DNA of 64,000 bases from Candidatus Aphodovivens avistercoris (GCA_018710945.1 DVIW01000004.1:124001-188000); one strand, 5' to 3'; shown: positions 1 through 8,383, counted from the stretch's first letter. The notes: generated from the sequence alone by a model not told the origin. Program-made: numbers and translations.

Positions 1-41
1 CGGCAACGAGAGAACGGACGCGGAAACGCGAGGAGATCGCC

Positions 42-284
42 ATGGTTGACATCAGCAAGCTTCCGAAGGGCCGCACCGCCATCAGGGAGCTGACGGAAGA
101 GGACTTCGACGGGTTCGACCTTGCCGACATCAAGTGCCGCTCGTGCAGCGGATACGGCAACTGCGGCTTCAAATCCTACGGCTTGTACCAGGGCAAGGCC
201 GTTTCCATCTGCAACCAGCGCAAATACCAGCTGCAGTGCGAGCGCGACGGCGTTCCCTTCGACCCCAGCGACCTGTTCAAGTAG
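42..284 (+). CDS. Small cysteine-rich protein of unknown function
   Basis: An 80-residue soluble protein with no signal peptide or membrane segment. Five cysteines (C32, C35, C41, C57, C66) could bind a metal or an Fe-S cluster; C32 and C35 form a CxxC pair. A GAGGAG ribosome site lies just before the ATG. It is followed by a strong hairpin terminator and stands alone ahead of the tRNA gene. I do not recognise the family. GC-rich third codon positions and the clear ribosome site support a real gene. Confidence 0.7.
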   Translation: MVDISKLPKGRTAIRELTEEDFDGFDLADIKCRSCSGYGNCGFKSYGLYQGKAVSICNQRKYQLQCERDGVPFDPSDLFK

Positions 285-311
285 GGAACCCGCACTCATC
301 CCCAAAACGAA

Positions 312-348
312 AACAGGCTCGGCGCGGTGCCGAGCCTGCGGCTCTTTT
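312..348. terminator. Bidirectional intrinsic terminator
   Basis: A perfect 10-bp stem (CAGGCTCGGC at 314-323, GCCGAGCCTG at 329-338) with a 5-nt loop. On the plus strand a T-rich stretch follows at 342-350. On the minus strand TTTTCGTTTT follows. It can therefore end both the upstream small gene and the minus-strand tRNA-Ser. Confidence 0.8.
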
Positions 349-349
349 C

Positions 350-437
350 TGGCGGAGGCGGTAGGATTCGAACCCACGGAACCTTGCGGCTCAACAGTTT
401 TCAAGACTGCCGCCTTCGACCACTCGGCCACGCCTCC
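350..437 (-). tRNA. tRNA-Ser (anticodon UGA)
   Basis: On the minus strand the acceptor arms GGAGGCG and CGCCTCC pair, followed by discriminator G and an encoded CCA. The anticodon loop reads CTTGAAA, giving anticodon UGA, which decodes UCA. The T-arm GGTTCGAATCC is present, and the extended variable arm gives the 88-nt length typical of class II tRNA-Ser. Confidence 0.95.
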
Positions 438-520
438 GTGCTGGCTGCGGTCCGCGCGCCGGGCAAGTAACGCCTGCGTGGCGATTGCCTCCGCGCGGAA
501 AACGCCGCATCAGAATACCA

Positions 521-534
521 TATAATACGCACCA
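521..534 (+). promoter_or_regulatory. -10 box for a probable leaderless tadA transcript
   Basis: A perfect TATAAT lies at 521-526. The tadA ATG begins 8 nt after its last base, which is where transcription would start. No Shine-Dalgarno sequence precedes the ATG. No clear -35 box is visible. The simplest reading is a leaderless mRNA. Confidence 0.55.
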
Positions 535-1022
535 TGACCGACGAAGACTACATGCGCATGGCGCTCGACGAGGCGCGGCGAGCAGCAAGCCTCGACGAGG
601 TTCCCATCGGGGCGGTGGTGGTGTACCACCCCATCGACCCGGCCACGCGCCGCCCGCTGCAGGAGCCGCGCGTCATCGCGCGCGCCTGCAACCTGCGCGA
701 GACGACGCGCGATCCGTCCGCGCACGCCGAGTTCCTGGCGATGCGCCAGGCGGCGCGCGAGCTGGATGCCTGGCGGCTGACCGGCTGCACCGTCTACGTG
801 ACGCTGGAGCCGTGCGTCATGTGCGCGGGGCTGATGCACCAGGCGCGCATCGACCGGTGCGTCTACGGCGCGTCGGACCAGAAGGCCGGCGCGGTGGGCA
901 CGCTGTACGCGGTAAACGCCGACGAGCGCCTGAACCACATGTTCGAGGCGACGCCGGGCGTTTTGGAAGAGGAATGCGCTGCGCTTTTGCGCAGCTTTTT
1001 CAAGGCCAAGAGGAAGCGATGA
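534..1022 (+). CDS. tadA: tRNA-specific adenosine deaminase TadA
   Basis: A cytoplasmic zinc enzyme that converts A34 of tRNA-Arg(ACG) to inosine so that one tRNA can read three Arg codons. The 162-residue length is usual for the family. The catalytic H-A-E motif is at residues 64-66 and the zinc-binding PCVMC at 93-97. The TATAAT box sits so close to the ATG that the transcript is probably leaderless. The stop overlaps the start of ispE by 4 nt (ATGA type), which implies translational coupling. Confidence 0.95.
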   Translation: MTDEDYMRMALDEARRAASLDEVPIGAVVVYHPIDPATRRPLQEPRVIARACNLRETTRDPSAHAEFLAMRQAARELDAWRLTGCTVYVTLEPCVMCAGLMHQARIDRCVYGASDQKAGAVGTLYAVNADERLNHMFEATPGVLEEECAALLRSFFKAKRKR

Positions 1023-2110
1023 TGGAACACGACGAGCAGCACCTTTCAGAAAACGCCACCGCGACGGCCGGCGCGGCCGAAGCCGCAGCGGCCACTGAAT
1101 CCGCATCCGAGGCCGCGCGCCCCGTTGCAGCGCGCGGCGCGAAGGTGGACATGGTAGGCGAGGCCCGCAACGCGCAGATGGCCGACAGCCGGCTGGAGCC
1201 GGGCGAGATCCGCCTGATCGCCCCGGCGAAGGTGAACCTGTACCTGGAGATCGGCGACAAGCGCGCCGACGGCTACCACGATGCCGTCACGGTCATGCAC
1301 GCCCTCATGCTGCACGACGCGGTGCGGATGAAGCGCGAGCCGTCGGACGGCGACGGCCTGTCCGTGGACGTGCGCTGCGTGCCGCGCGAGGGGCTTGCGC
1401 CGCTGGACGTTCCCCCCGAGGACAACATCGCTGCAAAGGCCGTGCGCACGCTGGCGCAGATCATCGGCCGCAACGAGCACGAGGCGCTGCGCGTCATCAT
1501 CGAGAAGCACATTCCCGCCGAAGCCGGCTTAGGCGGCGGCTCGTCGGACGCGGCGGCGGCCCTGGTGGGCGCGGCGCAGCTGTGGGGCCTCGATCCTGAC
1601 GACCCGCGCATCGAGGAAGCCGCCCGCCAGCTGGGCGCCGACGTGGCTTTCTTCCTGCATGGCGGCTGCGCCTGCCTCACCGGCGTGGGCGACAAGCTGC
1701 ACCACCGCTTGACGCCCCTGTCCGGTTCGGTGGCGCTCATCAAGCCGGAGGGCGGCGTTTCCACCAAGGAGGCGTACCGCGCCTTCGACGAATGCCCCCA
1801 GACCATCGACGCCGCAGACCGCGCGCGCGTGCTGGAGGCCGCCGACGCGTCCCTGGTGCCGCTGCGCAACAACCTGGTGTGCGCGTCCGAGCTGCTGCTT
1901 CCCGCGCTCGCCGAGGTGCGCGCCTGGGTCCAGAGCCAGCCCGAAGGGGTGGCAGACGCCCTCATGTCGGGCAGCGGGTCGGCCGTATTCGTGGTGTGCG
2001 ATGACTTTTCCGCCGCCTGCCGCGTGGCGGCGGGCGCCCGCGCGCAAGGATGGTGGGCGCGCACGACGGCGTTCTGCTCGGCGCGCGCAGCGGCAGTCCC
2101 CGGGCGCTAG
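1019..2110 (+). CDS. ispE: 4-diphosphocytidyl-2-C-methyl-D-erythritol kinase IspE
   Basis: A GHMP-family kinase that phosphorylates CDP-ME in the MEP isoprenoid pathway. The ATP-binding glycine-rich motif GLGGGSSDAA lies near residue 170, and PAKVNLYLEIG marks the start of the kinase fold near residue 65. With the ATG at 1019 the protein has 363 residues, about 60-80 more than usual. The excess is an Ala/Glu-rich N-terminal extension. I chose 1019 because AGGA lies 8 nt upstream and the start overlaps the tadA stop. ATG codons at 1150 or 1177 would remove the extension. Expected to be essential. Confidence 0.92.
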   Translation: MMEHDEQHLSENATATAGAAEAAAATESASEAARPVAARGAKVDMVGEARNAQMADSRLEPGEIRLIAPAKVNLYLEIGDKRADGYHDAVTVMHALMLHDAVRMKREPSDGDGLSVDVRCVPREGLAPLDVPPEDNIAAKAVRTLAQIIGRNEHEALRVIIEKHIPAEAGLGGGSSDAAAALVGAAQLWGLDPDDPRIEEAARQLGADVAFFLHGGCACLTGVGDKLHHRLTPLSGSVALIKPEGGVSTKEAYRAFDECPQTIDAADRARVLEAADASLVPLRNNLVCASELLLPALAEVRAWVQSQPEGVADALMSGSGSAVFVVCDDFSAACRVAAGARAQGWWARTTAFCSARAAAVPGR

Positions 2111-2134
2111 CCCGAACTCGAGGAGGGAGACCGA

Positions 2135-2698
2135 ATGGACCCGACAATCATCATCGGCATCGTGGTAGCGGCGGTCGTCGTCATCGTCATCGTGGCGGCC
2201 ATCGCGCTGTACAACAATCTGGTGAAGCTGCGCAACCGCGTCGACAACGCCTGGTCGCAGATAGACGTGCAGCTCCAGCGCCGCCTGGACCTCATCCCCA
2301 ACCTGGTGGAGACGGTCAAGGGCTACGCGACGCACGAGCGCAGCACACTTGACGAAGTGGTAGCCGCGCGCTCCGCGGTGGCAAGCGCTCCGTCGCCCTT
2401 CGCGAAGATGCAGGCCGAAGGCATGCTGACGAACGCGTTGAAGAGCCTGTTCGCCGTCGTGGAGGCCTATCCCGACCTCAAGGCGAACGTGAACTTCCAG
2501 CAGCTGCAGGCCGAGCTGTCCAGCACCGAGGACAAGATCAGCTACATGCGCCAGAGCTACAACGACACCGTGATGACGTACAACACCGCCATCCAGACGT
2601 TCCCGGCCGTGCTGCTGGCCGGCGCGATGGGATTCAAGGAACGCGAGGGCTTCGATGCCATCGCCGCGGCGGAAAGCGCTCCGGAGGTGCGCTTCTAG
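2135..2698 (+). CDS. lemA: LemA family membrane-anchored protein
   Basis: A 187-residue protein with one N-terminal membrane helix (about residues 5-27), followed by a helical domain with LVKLRNRVDNAWSQIDVQL and RRLDLIPNLVETVKGYA, the signature of LemA. The molecular role of the family is not well defined. A GGAGGGAG ribosome site precedes the ATG, and the gene starts 24 nt after ispE, so co-transcription with tadA-ispE is likely. Confidence 0.93.
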   Translation: MDPTIIIGIVVAAVVVIVIVAAIALYNNLVKLRNRVDNAWSQIDVQLQRRLDLIPNLVETVKGYATHERSTLDEVVAARSAVASAPSPFAKMQAEGMLTNALKSLFAVVEAYPDLKANVNFQQLQAELSSTEDKISYMRQSYNDTVMTYNTAIQTFPAVLLAGAMGFKEREGFDAIAAAESAPEVRF

Positions 2699-2815
2699 CC
2701 GCACGCTGACGGCCCGCGGATGTGCCAGCCTAAAGGGGCGACAGCATTTGCAGGCCAGTGAAAGACTCCGCGCAGCGGCGCGGACGCAACGCGAAAGAAC
2801 GAAAGGAGGGACGCC

Positions 2816-3166
2816 ATGATCGCACGGCTCACCCGCATCATCCCGCTGCTCATCGTGCTTGCCGTGGTGGCCGCCATCGTGTACCTGGTGGCAACGTGGC
2901 GCTATTCCCCCAACAAGGCGAAAGAGATCCTCATCCGGGTGTTCACCTGGTTCACGGGCGTCTTGAGCGGCGCGTTCGCGCTCATGTGCCTGTACACGCT
3001 GCTCGACGGGAACCTGCCGGTGCTTGAGCTGGTTGCCAGCTTCCTGGTCACCTCGCTCGTCGCGCTGGGCATCACGCGCATCTGCCATGCAGTGTTCGTG
3101 CACCACCACCCCAACTGGAAGAAGAAGGCGCAGAAAGCCGAACGCCTGAACGGCCACAAGGGGTAG
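2816..3166 (+). CDS. Small integral membrane protein, unknown function
   Basis: A 116-residue protein with three probable membrane helices (about residues 7-28, 43-62 and 68-88) and a basic C-terminal tail. An AAAGGAGGG ribosome site lies before the ATG. It is 117 nt downstream of lemA and may belong to the same transcript; a perfect hairpin follows at 3197-3224. I do not recognise a family. Confidence 0.75.
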   Translation: MIARLTRIIPLLIVLAVVAAIVYLVATWRYSPNKAKEILIRVFTWFTGVLSGAFALMCLYTLLDGNLPVLELVASFLVTSLVALGITRICHAVFVHHHPNWKKKAQKAERLNGHKG

Positions 3167-3196
3167 CAACCCGCCGCCGCATCTTCGGCGCGCCTC

Positions 3197-3224
3197 TGAG
3201 CGCAGACCGTCCGCTCTGCGCTCA
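3197..3224 (+). terminator. Hairpin after the membrane-protein gene
   Basis: Perfect 10-bp arms TGAGCGCAGA (3197-3206) and TCTGCGCTCA (3215-3224) with an 8-nt loop, 30 nt past the stop codon. No T-tract follows, so it may act as a Rho-assisted or processing hairpin. Confidence 0.5.
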
Positions 3225-3250
3225 GCCGTCCCTCGCCTCCGATCGCGAAG

Positions 3251-3382
3251 GTGTTGCGCAACACGCAGCAGGACAGCCCCAGCAGCGCGCCGGCCGAGCA
3301 CTACCTGACCTACGACGAGCAGGGCCGCCCTGTCGGCGCCACGGCGCGCAGCAACGGTCAGAACCTCCATCTCTCCATCTAG
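3251..3382 (+). CDS. Possible 43-residue ORF or remnant of a larger gene
   Basis: An open frame from GTG 3251 to the TAG ending at 3382. Nearly every third codon base is G or C, which is coding-like in this genome. The predicted tail AEHYLTYDEQGRPVGATARS looks like the end of a longer protein. The ribosome site before the GTG is weak, and the frame is closed upstream by TGA at 3197. It could be a real small gene or the surviving 3' end of a deleted one. Confidence 0.35.
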   Translation: MLRNTQQDSPSSAPAEHYLTYDEQGRPVGATARSNGQNLHLSI

Positions 3383-3555
3383 GAACGCAGCGTCGGGTGC
3401 CCTCCCGCGCCCCTTGCCGCCCTGATCGGCCATCGGCGCCGATCCGCAGCGGCGCTCCTTTCAGAATCGTCGCGGATGCGCCGGCAATCGATCCCCCATA
3501 GCCAGCCTCCACGTGAGACAATGGAAGGGCGAAATCCACACGAAGGAGGGCCGTC

Positions 3556-4443
3556 ATGAACACCGACACGTTGGTCCATCGGCCGCCCTACGACATGGGC
3601 TGCCCCGTTCTGCAGGTGACGCGCGGATGCTCGCACGGCAAGTGCCGCTTCTGCGACATCCAGGAGGGCAAGGCGTTCAGCGTCGTTCCTTTCGAGGAAA
3701 TCCTGGAGGACATCCAGGAGATCGCGAAGAGCGCCACGCAGCTGACCCGCCGCATCTACCTGGCGGGCGGCAACCCCTTCGTGCTGCCCAACGAGCACCT
3801 CATCCGCATCTTCGACGCCGTGGAAGAGCGCATCCCCACGGTGAACAGCTACGGCGGCTTCGCGCGCATCGACGACTTCGCAAAGAAGACCGACGCCGAG
3901 CTGGCCCAGCTGGCGGCGCGCGGCGTGACCGACCTGACCATCGGCGCCGAAAGCGGCTGGGACGAGCTTCTGGCCTACATGGACAAGGCGCAGACCGCAC
4001 GCGACCTCATTGAGCAGGGCAAGCGCCTGCACGCGGCGGGCATCCGCTTCACGTTCTTCTACCTGGCAGGACTGGCGGGCGCCGGCAGGGGCCAGCAGAA
4101 CGCCCTTGAGTCCGCGCGCGTGTTCAGCGAGGCGGCCCCCGACCGCATCCTGGTGGTCACGCTGACGCCGGCGAAGAACTGGCCGCTGGCCGCGGACATC
4201 GCCTCCGGCGACTGGGTGCCCTTCACCGAGCGCGAGGCCGCCGAGGAGATACGCACGTTCATCGCGAACCTCACCTGCAAGACGAACGTCATAGCCTCGC
4301 ACGACACCGACGTCATCCGCTTCGACGGCGGCATCCCGCAGAATCACCAGGGCATGCTGGATCTGCTGGACAACTACATTCCCAAGATCAACGAGGACGC
4401 CGCCCGCCGGATGCGCAACCTCATCCACAAGGCGTCGTTCTAG
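3556..4443 (+). CDS. Radical SAM protein of the Elp3/MiaB-like fold
   Basis: A 295-residue radical SAM enzyme. The cluster cysteines are C25, C30 and C33 (CSHGKCRFC), a CX4CX2C spacing instead of the classical CX3CX2C. A later GAESG motif fits the SAM-binding part of the TIM barrel. There is no extra C-terminal domain, and the substrate is not predictable. A GAAGGAGGG ribosome site precedes the ATG. The gene converges on the pst operon and ends at a GC-rich hairpin. Confidence 0.88.
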   Translation: MNTDTLVHRPPYDMGCPVLQVTRGCSHGKCRFCDIQEGKAFSVVPFEEILEDIQEIAKSATQLTRRIYLAGGNPFVLPNEHLIRIFDAVEERIPTVNSYGGFARIDDFAKKTDAELAQLAARGVTDLTIGAESGWDELLAYMDKAQTARDLIEQGKRLHAAGIRFTFFYLAGLAGAGRGQQNALESARVFSEAAPDRILVVTLTPAKNWPLAADIASGDWVPFTEREAAEEIRTFIANLTCKTNVIASHDTDVIRFDGGIPQNHQGMLDLLDNYIPKINEDAARRMRNLIHKASF

Positions 4444-4470
4444 GGCGTTCTAGGACGCAACGCAAAAGAG

Positions 4471-4504
4471 GCGGGGCCGCTCCGCTCAAGCGAAACAGCC
4501 CCGC
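4471..4504. terminator. GC-rich hairpin between convergent genes
   Basis: Arms GCGGGGC (4471-4477) and GCCCCGC (4498-4504) lie between the radical SAM gene and the 3' end of pstA. It could serve both strands; the T-tract is weak on each side. Confidence 0.5.
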
Positions 4505-4581
4505 CCCTATCGCGCCCCTCGCGCAGCGCCCAAGGCGCAGCATGTTGGGCGCTGCAGCGTTTTCCGCGTTCCGCGCCTCCC

Positions 4582-5496
4582 CTATTCCGGCGAGACCTTC
4601 TTCGAAGCCATGCGGCCGAAGAAGCGCGCCAACAGGTTGAACAGCAGGATGCACACCATCAGCACCGCGGCCGTGCCGTTCGACACCATCTCCAGGTCGG
4701 GCACCACGCCCTCGGAGTTGATCTTCCAGATGTGCACCGCCAGCGTTTCGGCGGGACGGAAGATGTTCCACGGGCACGACGGGCTGCTCAGGTCGAAGTT
4801 CGTGAAGTCCAGCGACGGAGCCGACTGTCCGGCGGTGTAGATCAAGGCCGCAGCCTCGCCGAACACGCGCCCGGCCGACAGGATGATGCCGGTGATGATG
4901 GCCGGCAACGCGGCCGGCATGAGCACGTGGATGGTGGTCTCCCAGCGGCTCGCGCCCAGTGCCAGGCCGCCCTCGCGCTGGTCGTCGGGGATGGCCTCCA
5001 GCGCCTGCTGGATGACGCGCACCAGGATGGGCAGGTTGAACATCGTCAGCGCCAGCGCGCCGGAAATGATGGAGAAGCCCCAGCCCATCTGCAGCACGAA
5101 GAACAGGAAGCCGAACAGACCCACCACGATGGACGGCAGCGACGACAGTGCCTCGATGACCGTCTTCACCGCCGCAGTGATGCGGTTTTGCGGCGCGTAC
5201 TCCGACAGGTAGATGGCCGCGCCCAGCGAGATGGGCACCGAGATGACCAACGTCAGCACCAGCAAGTAGAAGCTGTTGAACAGCTCCGGCCCAATGCCGC
5301 CGCCGGCTTTGAACTGCTCCGGGTCGCCGGTGAGGAAGTTGATGTCCACCAGCTTCCCGAACCCGTTGATGAGGATGTAGGCGATGATGGCCACCAGCAC
5401 CACGCAGATGAACGCCACGATGAGGGTCAGCACGCCCGTGGCCGCGTTGTTCTGCGCCGCGATGCGCTTGGCGTAGGCCTTTGCGTCTTTAGCCAT
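4582..5496 (-). CDS. pstA: Phosphate ABC transporter permease PstA
   Basis: A 304-residue inner-membrane permease with about six helices. The ABC-interaction loop is EAIPDDQREGGLALGASRWE. It pairs with PstC to form the phosphate channel driven by PstB. The start overlaps pstC by 8 nt, so the two are translationally coupled. It is the last gene of the pst cluster and ends opposite the radical SAM gene. Confidence 0.95.
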   Translation of the reverse strand: MAKDAKAYAKRIAAQNNAATGVLTLIVAFICVVLVAIIAYILINGFGKLVDINFLTGDPEQFKAGGGIGPELFNSFYLLVLTLVISVPISLGAAIYLSEYAPQNRITAAVKTVIEALSSLPSIVVGLFGFLFFVLQMGWGFSIISGALALTMFNLPILVRVIQQALEAIPDDQREGGLALGASRWETTIHVLMPAALPAIITGIILSAGRVFGEAAALIYTAGQSAPSLDFTNFDLSSPSCPWNIFRPAETLAVHIWKINSEGVVPDLEMVSNGTAAVLMVCILLFNLLARFFGRMASKKVSPE

Positions 5497-6433
5497 TCTT
5501 CTTCAACCCTCCCTTGTGCTCGATGAAGTGGATGATGGCGATGAACACGAGCGACATGATGAGCAGCAGCAGGGCCAGCGACCACAGCACGTTGCTGTAC
5601 ACGGTGCCCGTCATCTCGTTGCCGATGCCCATGGTCAGAACCGACGTGAGCGTGGCGGCCGGCGTGAACAGGCCGTCGGGCATCTGGGCGGCGTTGCCCA
5701 CCACCATCTGCACGGCCAGCGCCTCGCCGAACGCGCGCGTCATGCCCAGCACGACGGCGGTGCACAGCGACGGCATGGCCGCGCGCAGCACCACGTGCCA
5801 GACGGTCTGCCAGCGGCTGGCGCCCACGCCGTAGGCGCCTTCGCGGTACGAGCGCGGGACCGAGGTCAGCGCGTCGATGGAAAGCGAGGTGATGGTGGGA
5901 AGGATCATCAGCGCCAGCACGATGGACGACGACAGGATGCCGTAGCCGGTGGTGCCGGTGAGGTCGCGCATCCAGCCCACGATGATGGTCAGGCCCAACA
6001 GGCCGTACACGACCGAGGGGATGCCCACCAGAAGCTCCACCACCGGCTGGAACACCGTGCGACCGAACTTCGGCGCCACCTCCACCACGAAGATGGCCGA
6101 GCCGATGGCGAACGGGATGGCGATGGCGGTGGACAGCAGCGTCACCGAGAACGAGCCGACGATCATCGGCAGGGCGCCCACGGTGGGCATGCCGTTCGCG
6201 TCGTCAACATGCGGGTTCCATTCGGTTCCCGTCAAAAGCGCAAGGGGGTTGATGCCGTCCACGAAAAACGTCGCCAGGCCATGCTGGGCGACCATGAAGA
6301 TAAGGGTGATGACCAGCAGCACGACGACGGCGATGCAGGCCGCCGACACCGTTTTGCCGGCAAGATCGACGCGCCCTTTCTTGCTGAGCTTGCGCCGCCC
6401 GCCGTTGGCAGGGGCGTCCAGTGCGGTTGACAC
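5489..6433 (-). CDS. pstC: Phosphate ABC transporter permease PstC
   Basis: A 314-residue permease with about six helices and the EAA-type loop REGAYGVGASRWQT. I chose the GTG at 6433 (VSTALDAPANGG) because AGGAAGG lies 8 nt upstream. The open frame continues to 6502 but has no ribosome site there. It is separated from pstS by a strong hairpin, which probably lowers permease output relative to the binding protein. Confidence 0.93.
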   Translation of the reverse strand: MSTALDAPANGGRRKLSKKGRVDLAGKTVSAACIAVVVLLVITLIFMVAQHGLATFFVDGINPLALLTGTEWNPHVDDANGMPTVGALPMIVGSFSVTLLSTAIAIPFAIGSAIFVVEVAPKFGRTVFQPVVELLVGIPSVVYGLLGLTIIVGWMRDLTGTTGYGILSSSIVLALMILPTITSLSIDALTSVPRSYREGAYGVGASRWQTVWHVVLRAAMPSLCTAVVLGMTRAFGEALAVQMVVGNAAQMPDGLFTPAATLTSVLTMGIGNEMTGTVYSNVLWSLALLLLIMSLVFIAIIHFIEHKGGLKKNG

Positions 6434-6580
6434 AGATGAACCTTCCTCTTTGGTGCCGCACGAAGCGGAGGGTCGAAGCGGCGCGGCGCATGCAGGCCGC
6501 ACCGGTTGAGGGAGCGTTTGGCGCCGGTGCGCGGGGCACCGAACGCCGGCGGCGCAGGCCGCGGACGCATCCCATGAAGA

Positions 6581-6607
6581 AGCCCCCCGAGGTGGCCCCG
6601 GGGGGCT
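6581..6607 (-). terminator. Attenuating hairpin between pstS and pstC
   Basis: A 9-bp perfect stem (AGCCCCCCG at 6581-6589, CGGGGGGCT at 6599-6607) sits 18 nt past the pstS stop. Only a short T-poor tail (TCTTC) follows on the minus strand, so it probably acts as a partial terminator or mRNA stabiliser that raises PstS over PstC and PstA. Confidence 0.65.
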
Positions 6608-6625
6608 GTAAGAAGGGAAAGAGTT

Positions 6626-7573
6626 TTACAGCTGGGTGACGTTGCCCTCGGCGTCCTTCTCCACCTTCATGCCGGAGACGGGGATGTAGCCGTTCTCCTC
6701 CACCAGCGAGCCCTGGACCTCTTCGCTCATCATGTAGTCGATGAACGCCTGGGTGGCAGCATCGGACTCAAGCGCGGTGTACATGTGCTCGTAAGCCCAA
6801 ATGGTCCAAGAGTTGTCCTCGACATTGGCGGTCTCGGGCGCAACACCGTCCACCGACAGGGCCTTGGTGGAGTCATCGAAGTAGGAGAACGCCAAGTAGG
6901 AAATGGCGCCGGGGGTCTCGGAAACCATCTTGGCGACGGTGCCCGAGGAATCCTGCTCCTGGAAGGTGGCGGATTCCTGATCGCCCAGCACGGCGGCCTC
7001 GAACACCGCACGGGTGCCGGAACCGGCCTGGCGGTTGATGACCACGATCTCCTGGTCGGAGCCGCCCACCTGGTTCCAGTTGGTGATCTCGCCGGTGAAG
7101 ATCTTGGCGAGATCGGCGATGGCGATGTCGTCGACAGAGACCTCGGGATTCACGATCGGGCCCATGCCCACAACGCACACGCGGTTGTCCTTGATCTTCT
7201 CGGCGTCGGCAGGATCGTCGACCTTTTCCTCGGCGAACACATCGGAGTTGCCGATCTGGACAGCGCCTTGGACGATCTGGGTGATGCCCTGACCGGAACC
7301 GCCGCCCTGGATGGTGATCTGAACGCCGGAGTTCTCCTCCATGAACTGCTCGGCAGCGGCCTCGACCAGCGGCTGCAGAGCGGTGGAGCCCACGGCGGTG
7401 ATGGAGCCGGACAGCTCGGCGGCCGGCTCGCCCTCGGAACCGCCCTCGGCCTCGCCCTCAGAGGAACCGCCGTTGCTGGAGCAGCCCACCATGCCCAGGC
7501 CGGCCAGGGCGGCGGTGCCGCCAGCAACCGTCAGGAAACGACGACGGCTCATCGAATTCTTCGCGATCTGCAT
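6626..7573 (-). CDS. pstS: Phosphate-binding lipoprotein PstS
   Basis: The extracellular phosphate-binding subunit of the Pst system. The N-terminus combines a twin-arginine-like SRRRFL (residues 9-14) with a lipobox ending at C31, which suggests a Tat-exported lipoprotein. A Ser/Gly/Glu linker follows, then the PBP fold with AVGSTALQPL and RQAGSGTRAVFE, both typical of PstS. I chose ATG 7573 because GGAAAGGAAA lies about 10 nt upstream; a TTG at 7579 is the alternative. Pho-box-like repeats lie about 100 nt upstream. Confidence 0.95.
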   Translation of the reverse strand: MQIAKNSMSRRRFLTVAGGTAALAGLGMVGCSSNGGSSEGEAEGGSEGEPAAELSGSITAVGSTALQPLVEAAAEQFMEENSGVQITIQGGGSGQGITQIVQGAVQIGNSDVFAEEKVDDPADAEKIKDNRVCVVGMGPIVNPEVSVDDIAIADLAKIFTGEITNWNQVGGSDQEIVVINRQAGSGTRAVFEAAVLGDQESATFQEQDSSGTVAKMVSETPGAISYLAFSYFDDSTKALSVDGVAPETANVEDNSWTIWAYEHMYTALESDAATQAFIDYMMSEEVQGSLVEENGYIPVSGMKVEKDAEGNVTQL

Positions 7574-7673
7574 GATCAATGTTTCCTTTCCTCAGAACAA
7601 TTCGTTCACTCGTTTCGCTGGGCGCGGGGGCGCCTCTTGCGATAGCTAATGGTAGGAAGCGGCCATCAAAGGT

Positions 7674-7703
7674 TGTTAAGAGGCCTGCAAAATCTCTGTT
7701 AAG
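7674..7703 (-). promoter_or_regulatory. Pho-box-like direct repeats upstream of pstS
   Basis: On the minus strand CTTAACA, TTTTGCA and CTTAACA occur at 7703-7697, 7692-7686 and 7680-7674. The starts are 11 and 12 bp apart, the one-turn phasing expected of PhoB/PhoP boxes. They lie just after the phoU stop and would give pstSCA its own phosphate-controlled promoter. Confidence 0.6.
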
Positions 7704-7707
7704 TCGG

Positions 7708-8376
7708 CTAGTTCAGCGGCTCGCCCTTGTACAGGCCGGTGACGGAGTACTCCACCCACTCGGCGATGTTCTGGGCGTGGTCGCCCACGCGCTCCAGGTA
7801 CTTGGCGGCCATCAGCGCCTCCACGAGGTTGGACGCGGGGTCCGTCTCGTCCTTGATGCCCTTCACCACGTCGGCCTTCACGCGCTCGAACAGGTCGTTC
7901 ACACCCTCGTCCTCGCCGATGACCGCATGGGCGCGATCGCCGTCGCGATGGATGTAGGCGGCCACGGCCTCATGCACCATGGCGCTGGCGCGGCCGGCCA
8001 TCGACGTGATGTGCCCGCCCAGCTCGTCGCCGAAGGGGCTGTGGCCCTCCAGCGTCAGCACCACTTCCGCGATGTCGGTGGCCTGGTCGCCGATGCGCTC
8101 CAGGTCGCCGACGATCTTCATGGCGGCGCCCACGCGGCGCAAATCGCCCGCCACCACGGGCTGCTGCATCAGCAGCAGGCGCAGGCACAGGCTTTCCACC
8201 TCGCGCTCCAGATGATCGATCTCGTCGTCAGCGGCGATGATGGCGCGCGCCTTCTCCGCATCGCGCGTGGACAGCACCTCCACGGCGCCCATCAGCGCCG
8301 CCTCGGTGGCGGTGGCCATTTCTTTAAGCTGCTCGTTCAGCAGATCGAGCTGCGAATCGAATCTCGCACGCGGCAT
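7708..8376 (-). CDS. phoU: Phosphate signalling protein PhoU
   Basis: A 222-residue all-helical protein with two PhoU repeats. Each repeat carries the metal-binding signature, seen as DLERIGDQATDIAE and KYLERVGDHAQNIAEW. It inhibits Pho signalling through PstB and the sensor kinase when phosphate is plentiful. I chose ATG 8376, 7 nt after the pstB stop and behind GGGTGA. A TTG at 8391 would overlap pstB but has poor spacing. It lies between pstB and pstS, which is unusual. Confidence 0.95.
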   Translation of the reverse strand: MPRARFDSQLDLLNEQLKEMATATEAALMGAVEVLSTRDAEKARAIIAADDEIDHLEREVESLCLRLLLMQQPVVAGDLRRVGAAMKIVGDLERIGDQATDIAEVVLTLEGHSPFGDELGGHITSMAGRASAMVHEAVAAYIHRDGDRAHAVIGEDEGVNDLFERVKADVVKGIKDETDPASNLVEALMAAKYLERVGDHAQNIAEWVEYSVTGLYKGEPLN

Positions 8377-8383
8377 GCGACGA

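Noticed and set aside
485-1018. N-terminal extension of ispE back to 485
   Set aside because: This part overlaps tadA out of frame and has no ribosome site; the ispE start at 1019 fits the ATGA overlap.
1529-3433. 634-codon open frame on the minus strand opposite ispE and lemA
   Set aside because: Its product is Arg/Ala/His-rich, as expected for the antisense of GC-rich genes, and the plus-strand genes are well supported.
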